Shown one piece after another: positions 15,591 to 19,853 of a stretch of DNA of 19,853 nucleotides (within the stretch, counting starts at the first letter, position 1; every line of letters begins with the position of its first letter). The translations under genes and the position numbers were made by a program. The notes below the pieces were generated by a model, which did no database searches, was not told the DNA's origin, and saw only the letters and a list, made by a program, of their open reading frames with translations. Source of the stretch: an uncultured Leptotrichia sp. (GTDB lineage: Bacteria > Fusobacteriota > Fusobacteriia > Fusobacteriales > Leptotrichiaceae); NCBI GenBank assembly GCA_938017765.1, contig CALIJH010000051.1, forward strand, positions 1 to 19,853, read 5' to 3'.

Positions 15591-15637
15591 AACTGTTTTA
15601 AATAAATGAAAGTATTTATTGAAAAACAGTTTTTTTT
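15591..15637 (+). terminator. Intrinsic terminator of rnpB
   Basis: AACTGTTTT (15591-15599) pairs with AAAACAGTT (15623-15631), and inside it AATAAAT (15601-15607) pairs with ATTTATT (15614-15620) around GAAAGT. A run of eight Ts covers 15630-15637. It is a long but A/T-rich stem and a convincing end for rnpB. Confidence 0.85.
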
Positions 15638-15648
15638 ATATTATTTAA

Positions 15649-15690
15649 GATAATCGTTATAATAGAAAAAGATAATTGTTATAATAGAAA
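15649..15690. repeat. Tandem 22-base duplication, each copy with TATAAT
   Basis: GATAATCGTTATAATAGAAA (15649-15668) is repeated as GATAATTGTTATAATAGAAA (15671-15690), with one mismatch and a 22-base period. Each copy contains a perfect TATAAT (15658-15663 and 15680-15685) and an ATAAnnnTTAT dyad. These may be tandem -10 elements or paired operators for nadK, or a neutral duplication. No good -35 element accompanies either copy. Confidence 0.6.
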
Positions 15691-15702
15691 TTCTTATATT
15701 TG

Positions 15703-15734
15703 AAAAAACATTATTATCAAAATGTTTTTCCTGT
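15703..15734 (+). other. A/T-rich hairpin region between rnpB and nadK
   Basis: AAAAACATT (15704-15712) pairs with AATGTTTTT (15721-15729) around an 8-base loop. TTTTCCTGT (15726-15734) can instead pair with ACAGGAAAA (15771-15779), giving two competing structures. Nothing else is recognisable in this 244-base spacer apart from the 22-base duplication and a TATAGT at 15850-15855 that could be a -10 element for nadK. Confidence 0.3.
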
Positions 15735-15881
15735 ATATTTTCGTAAATTTAGTAATTAAAAGTGCAAAAAACAGGAAAATATGAGAAATAACAAAGTATA
15801 AGAAATAACCAAAATATTAGTAGAAAAAATTAATTAAAAATGTTACAATTATAGTAAATAAATCATATATAAGAGGAAAAT

Positions 15882-16721
15882 ATGAAAGATTTGGAAAAAA
15901 TTTCAAAAGAGAAAAATCAGGAAAAAATAAATAAAACAGAAAAAATAAAAATAATAAAAAATGACTTTGTAAAAGAAGAATTATTATCGGATTTTTATAA
16001 ATACATAAAGGAAAATGACATAGCAGAAACAGAAAATGTTGAAAATGCAGATTTAATAGTGTCTTTTGGGGGAGACGGAACTATCCTTGTCGCTGCAAAG
16101 GAAACATTGAAAAAAAATATTCCTGTAATGGCTGTAAATATGGGGACAGTCGGATATATGGCTGAAATAAAGCCTGAAAATGCTGTTGAAATGCTTGAAA
16201 AATATCGGAAAAATGAATGTATAATTGATGAAAGGGCATTTCTGGAAATAGAATATAACGATGAAATATTTTACGCGTTAAATGAGCTTTTAATTATAAA
16301 AGGAGGTCTGGTTTCTCATTTAATTCATGTGGAAGTTTATTCAAATGATATATTTGTAAATAAATACAGAGCCGACGGGATAATCGTTGCAACTCCTACA
16401 GGTTCTACGGCTTATTCATTGTCGGCGGGAGGTTCGATAGTTCACCCCGAATTGAAAGCTCTGTCCATTACTCCGTTACTTCCTCAAAGTCTGACAGCCA
16501 GACCGATTATAGTTGACGGTAAAGACAGATTGAGCTTTAAGGTATACACAAGGGATAATGATGCACATCTGAATATCGACGGGAGTGAATGTTTTCATAT
16601 AAAATCTACGGACAGAATAAGTGCTACACTGTCAGAAAAAAAAGTAAAAATTATAAGAAGTGAAAATAGTGATTATTATAATATATTAAGAGAAAAACTG
16701 AAGTGGGGAGAGTCCCTTTAA
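15882..16721 (+). CDS. nadK: NAD kinase
   Basis: NAD kinase phosphorylates NAD to NADP, the only route to the NADPH pool. The GGDGT motif is at residues 63-67 (VSFGGDGTILVAA). N134 and E135 (ALNELLI) are the conserved pair that contacts NAD, and the glycine-rich TPTGSTAYSLSAGG is at 171-184. The segment HLNIDGSE fits the family C-terminal domain. At 279 residues it is close to the usual size, but the first 20 residues are a lysine and glutamate-rich tail before the first strand (KIKIIKN). No later ATG fits, and AGAGGA (15872-15877) supports this start. recN follows 42 bases downstream; nadK next to recN is a common neighbourhood in Gram-positive bacteria and their relatives. Confidence 0.95.
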   Translation: MKDLEKISKEKNQEKINKTEKIKIIKNDFVKEELLSDFYKYIKENDIAETENVENADLIVSFGGDGTILVAAKETLKKNIPVMAVNMGTVGYMAEIKPENAVEMLEKYRKNECIIDERAFLEIEYNDEIFYALNELLIIKGGLVSHLIHVEVYSNDIFVNKYRADGIIVATPTGSTAYSLSAGGSIVHPELKALSITPLLPQSLTARPIIVDGKDRLSFKVYTRDNDAHLNIDGSECFHIKSTDRISATLSEKKVKIIRSENSDYYNILREKLKWGESL

Positions 16722-16763
16722 AATAGGAGGATTTAAGAGAAAATAAGTTGAGAGGAATAGAAA

Positions 16764-18422
16764 ATGCTAAGAGAATTAAGACTGAATAATTTAGCAATAA
16801 TAAAAAATCTAAATTTGGAGTTTAATGAAGGTCTGATTGCGATGACAGGAGAAACAGGGGCAGGGAAGTCCATAATACTGGACGGGATTTCCTTACTGAT
16901 TGGAGAAAGAAATCAGACTGAAATGATAAGAACAGGAGAAGAGAGCCTTTTTGCAGAAGGTGTTTTTGACTTGAGTGAGGAACAGGTGCAAAGATTGAAA
17001 AGAATAGGATTTGACATAGAAGATAATGAACTTATCATCTCAAGATATTTCGACAGAAATTCCAAATCAAAAGTAACGGTAAACGGAATAAGAATGACTG
17101 TTTCAAAATTAAAAGAGTTGATGAGTCATATACTGGATTTGGTGGGACAGCACGAACACCAGTTTCTGTTAAATAAAAATTATCATTTGGGGCTGCTTGA
17201 TAAATTTTTGAATAAAGACGGAACGGATACTGTAAAAAAAATAAGAGAAAACGTTATAAATTTGAAAAATCTGAATAAGAAAATAGAAGAAATAGAAACG
17301 GAAAAATCTAAAATTACTGAAAAAAAAGATATATTTGAATTTCAGCTTAATGAAATAAATAATCTTGATTTAAAAGAAAATGAAGATAATGAACTTGAAG
17401 ATGAGTATAAAATATTATTTAATTCAGGAAAAATAGGGGAAAAACTGGAAGAATCTTTACAAAGGCTGAAAGAGGGCGAATATTCGGTTTTAAGTTCTTT
17501 AGGAAAAATAAAGAAAAATTTTGAACAGTTGTCCGGTATATCCGAAGTATATAATGAAGTAAAAGATAAAATTGAAAGTATAATGTATGAAGTCGAAGAT
17601 GTAACTTATTCTGTGGAGGCTTTTTCACAGGAAACAAAGACTGATGATAAAAGGCTGGAAAAAGTTGTACAGAGAATAGATGAAATAAATAAACTGAAAC
17701 TGAAATATGGCTCAACAATAGAAGAAATACTTTCTTTCAGAGATGAAATCGAAAAAAAACTGGCTCTCATAAATTTTGAAAATGGAGAACTGGAGCAGCT
17801 TAAAAAAGAAAAAAAAGAAAAGAAAGAAGAATATTTCAGAGATTGTCAGAAATTAAGTAAAATGAGAAAGAGTATTGCGGAAAAGCTTGAGAGTACTATA
17901 GATAACCAATTAAAAGATTTGAATATGGGAAATGCACGATTTAAAGTCGAATTTTCAGAAAGAGCGGTCATAAGTCCAAGGGGAACCGATGATGCGGAAT
18001 TTATGATGACTACAAACCCGGGAGAAAATTTTAAGCCCCTTTCGAAAATAGCCTCAGGAGGAGAAATTTCACGTATTATGCTCGCGCTGAAATCGGTTTT
18101 TTCTACAGTTGATAATATATCTGTACTAATTTTTGATGAAATTGATACCGGAATTTCAGGAGAAACAGTAAGAAAAGTTGCAGAAAAACTGAAAGAACTT
18201 TCAAAAACTGTTCAGGTAATTTGTGTTACTCATTCTCCACAAATTGCGGCTAAAGGAAATCAGCAGTTTTTCATAAAAAAAGAAATTGAAAATAATCTGA
18301 CGGAAACAAAAGTCAGAGAGTTGAACACTGAAGAGAGAATAAGAGAAATAGCAAGAATAATATCAGGAGATAATATAACCGAAGCATCTATCAATCATGC
18401 TAAGGAAATTATGGAGTTATAA
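16764..18422 (+). CDS. recN: DNA repair protein RecN
   Basis: RecN is an SMC-like ATPase that acts early in double-strand break repair, helping to hold DNA ends and promote RecA action. The Walker A motif GETGAGKS is at residues 29-36. VGQHEHQFLL at about 130-140 is the Q-containing segment typical of RecN. Long glutamate and lysine-rich coiled coils cover about 155-220 and 290-390. The ABC signature ASGGEISR is at 430-437 and Walker B (VLIFDEIDTGISG) contains D458 and E459. The switch histidine lies in VTHSPQIAAKG. At 552 residues it has full length. AGAGGA (16751-16756) is 7 bases before the ATG. The stop and the next start share one base (TAATG), so the recombinase downstream is probably translationally coupled. 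Confidence 0.97.
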   Translation: MLRELRLNNLAIIKNLNLEFNEGLIAMTGETGAGKSIILDGISLLIGERNQTEMIRTGEESLFAEGVFDLSEEQVQRLKRIGFDIEDNELIISRYFDRNSKSKVTVNGIRMTVSKLKELMSHILDLVGQHEHQFLLNKNYHLGLLDKFLNKDGTDTVKKIRENVINLKNLNKKIEEIETEKSKITEKKDIFEFQLNEINNLDLKENEDNELEDEYKILFNSGKIGEKLEESLQRLKEGEYSVLSSLGKIKKNFEQLSGISEVYNEVKDKIESIMYEVEDVTYSVEAFSQETKTDDKRLEKVVQRIDEINKLKLKYGSTIEEILSFRDEIEKKLALINFENGELEQLKKEKKEKKEEYFRDCQKLSKMRKSIAEKLESTIDNQLKDLNMGNARFKVEFSERAVISPRGTDDAEFMMTTNPGENFKPLSKIASGGEISRIMLALKSVFSTVDNISVLIFDEIDTGISGETVRKVAEKLKELSKTVQVICVTHSPQIAAKGNQQFFIKKEIENNLTETKVRELNTEERIREIARIISGDNITEASINHAKEIMEL

Positions 18423-19378
18423 TGGAAAATAACAGTAAAATATTTAATGGAAATATTGAAAATACTGATAAAAGAAATAACGGAAACAGTGAAAAGGAAA
18501 ATAAAACTGAAAAACAGAACAATCTTTACATAAAAGAATTTTCAGATTATCTGTCTTTTGAAAAAGGAAGTTCAAAAAATACCGTTGCAGGTTATGAGAG
18601 AGATTTAAAAATGTTTTTTCACTATATTGAAAAACTTGCGACAGATGTAACGGAAGAAGATATTTATGAGTATATTAGAACAATAGGTGAAGAGCTGAAA
18701 AGAAATTCGGTACTTAGAAAGATAGCTTCAATAAGGACTTTTTACAAGTTCTGTTATCTAAATAAAATGATAAAAGAAGACCCGACGGGAATGATAAAAA
18801 GTTTGAAAAGGGAAAAAAGGCTTCCTGAAGTCCTGAATTTAAATGAAGTAAAAGCTATTATAGATAATTTTAATCATACTCCCGAAGGAATGAGAGACAG
18901 ACTTATTATAAAATTTCTTATAGCTACGGGAGCAAGAGTTTCCGAGATATTAAATCTGGATATAAAAGATGTGGAAAATCAGGGATATGAATTTATAAAA
19001 GTATTGGGAAAAGGCTCTAAATATAGGGTTATTCCGATTTATGACGGACTTGAAAAAGAAATGCGGGAATATATTATGAATTTCAGACCGAAACTGAAAG
19101 GAGCTGAAAATTCTTTCAGGCTTTTTCCTGATACAAGAAGAGAGAATTTTTGGAAAAGGCTGAAAAAATCCGCTAAAAATGCAGGAATAGAGAAAAACGT
19201 TTATCCCCATATATTCAGGCATTCGGTAGCGACAGTTCTTCTAAGTAACGGAGCTGATATAAGAATTGTTCAGGAAATTTTGGGTCATGCAAATATAAGT
19301 ACGACAGAATTGTATACACATGTTGAAAAATCTGATTTAAAGAAAATTTATAATAAAATCAGAATCGGAGATGATTAA
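18422..19378 (+). CDS. Tyrosine recombinase, XerC/XerD type
   Basis: This is a tyrosine recombinase of the Xer type, which resolves chromosome dimers at dif during division. An N-terminal SAM-like DNA-binding domain covers about residues 33-118 (YIKEFSDYLSFEKGSSKNTV). The catalytic domain carries all six expected residues: R172 (ATGARVSE), K197 (LGKGSK), H263 and R266 (HIFRHS), H289 (LGHANIS) and nucleophile Y298 (ELYTHV). The first 33 residues form an Asn/Lys/Glu-rich tail that usual Xer proteins lack. At 318 residues it is therefore about 20 longer than normal. The ATG overlaps the recN stop by one base, and only a weak GGAG (18413-18416) precedes it. The chromosomal neighbours and lack of phage genes favour a housekeeping Xer. 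I cannot tell XerC from XerD, or rule out a single-Xer system. Confidence 0.9.
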   Translation: MENNSKIFNGNIENTDKRNNGNSEKENKTEKQNNLYIKEFSDYLSFEKGSSKNTVAGYERDLKMFFHYIEKLATDVTEEDIYEYIRTIGEELKRNSVLRKIASIRTFYKFCYLNKMIKEDPTGMIKSLKREKRLPEVLNLNEVKAIIDNFNHTPEGMRDRLIIKFLIATGARVSEILNLDIKDVENQGYEFIKVLGKGSKYRVIPIYDGLEKEMREYIMNFRPKLKGAENSFRLFPDTRRENFWKRLKKSAKNAGIEKNVYPHIFRHSVATVLLSNGADIRIVQEILGHANISTTELYTHVEKSDLKKIYNKIRIGDD

Positions 19379-19414
19379 AATAATGTTTTTGCTGTAATAT
19401 GAACAGGAGGAAAA

Positions 19415-19825
19415 ATGGCTGTACAGAAAAAAGAAGAAAATAAAAAAAATGCAATATTGACTACAGTAATCATACTATGGGGATTAGTATTTTTGTTTAT
19501 GAAAATTAATATAATAGGAAACTATGCAGGAACTCTCATATTGACTTTATTATATCTGTATATGAATTTTAACTTGATAAATCTCTTTTTTACAAGTAAA
19601 AGAACGACTTTTAAAATATATGTTTTTATGTTGCTTGATTTTATCTATCTGTTGAGGGAATCATTCAGTCTGTTTTCCATTTTTATATATTTTACGGCAA
19701 TGGGTATTTTAGTCTATCTTATAATGAAAGATGAAGGAAAAAATAAATTGCCTGAGATATATCAGTTTGCAGGATTTTACACGACGATTAAAATAATATT
19801 TATTTCTATGCTTATATTTTTATAA
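19415..19825 (+). CDS. Small integral membrane protein, unknown function
   Basis: This 136-residue protein is very hydrophobic and I do not recognise the family. Probable membrane segments lie at about 14-30 (ILTTVIILWGLVFLFM), 37-59, 66-80, 84-104 and 121-136. The N-terminus is lysine-rich (KKEENKKN), which by the positive-inside rule would place it in the cytoplasm. Basic loops occur near 60-66 (TSKRTTFK) and 105-112. No catalytic motif, transporter signature or cysteine is evident. AGGAGG (19405-19410) is 4 bases before the ATG, a strong site that supports the start. It follows the recombinase by 36 bases and could be in the same transcript. The stop at 19823-19825 lies near the window end, so it is complete. 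Confidence 0.75.
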   Translation: MAVQKKEENKKNAILTTVIILWGLVFLFMKINIIGNYAGTLILTLLYLYMNFNLINLFFTSKRTTFKIYVFMLLDFIYLLRESFSLFSIFIYFTAMGILVYLIMKDEGKNKLPEIYQFAGFYTTIKIIFISMLIFL

Positions 19826-19853
19826 AAAAAGTATAATCATAAAAATTTTTATT

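Noticed and set aside
15649..15690. Resemblance of the 22-base repeat to Fur boxes (GATAAT with ATTATC).
   Set aside because: Each copy matches only half of the consensus, the other half diverges, and nadK is not an expected iron-regulated gene.
16725..16730. A perfect AGGAGG after the nadK stop with no start codon at the usual distance.
   Set aside because: The next possible starts are at unsuitable spacing or give no open frame, and recN has its own site at 16751-16756. It is probably a chance motif or remnant.
18422..19378. Phage or transposon integrase and therefore a mobile element.
   Set aside because: The gene overlaps recN, has compact Xer-like length, and has no flanking att repeats, tRNA or phage genes.
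19832..19837. TATAAT near the window end as a promoter for a following gene.
   Set aside because: No acceptable -35 element precedes it and the downstream gene is outside the window.

Overview
The window is a low-GC, all-plus-strand stretch of chromosomal housekeeping genes. Strong AGGAGG-type ribosome binding sites, A/T-rich codon use, a RemA-gmk-rpoZ run, and a trigger-loop insert in the RNA polymerase beta-prime subunit (seen mainly in diderm bacteria) together suggest Fusobacteriota. I favour the Leptotrichiaceae, probably Leptotrichia. This placement rests on protein character and gene order recalled from memory, not on a search.

Layout. (1) 1-1110: a leader hairpin, rplJ (L10), rplL (L7/L12) and a strong terminator-like hairpin. 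(2) 1135-8792: a second terminator-like hairpin, then rpoB and rpoC. (3) 8794-9863: a RemA-family gene one base after rpoC, then gmk and rpoZ, whose product is only 59 residues. (4) 9890-14834: a candidate promoter, then dnaG and rpoD overlapping by 8 bases, a divergent sigma-70-like paralogue, and a NIF3-family gene. (5) 14835-15240: non-coding sequence with ten consecutive 7-base units, then a 43-residue secreted or lipoprotein-like peptide. (6) 15245-15637: the RNase P RNA gene rnpB with a good terminator. (7) 15638-19853: an A/T-rich spacer with a 22-base tandem duplication, then nadK, recN, a XerC/D-type recombinase and a small membrane protein.

The first 14 kb works as an RNA polymerase island. 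It encodes beta, beta-prime, omega, the primary sigma and a second sigma-shaped protein, together with two ribosomal stalk proteins, the replication primase and guanylate kinase. Of the core polymerase, only rpoA is outside the window. The rest covers tRNA 5' processing, NADP supply, double-strand break repair and probably chromosome dimer resolution.

The most notable observations are: (a) the gene directly after rpoD looks like a sigma-70 duplicate that kept its domain layout but lost the residues that normally read the -10 and -35 elements; (b) DnaG has lost all four zinc ligands of its zinc-ribbon domain; (c) tandem terminator-like hairpins separate rplL from rpoB; (d) an in-phase array of ten 7-base units lies before the small secreted peptide. 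No CRISPR array, insertion sequence, tRNA or prophage was seen, and I found no convincing gene on the minus strand.
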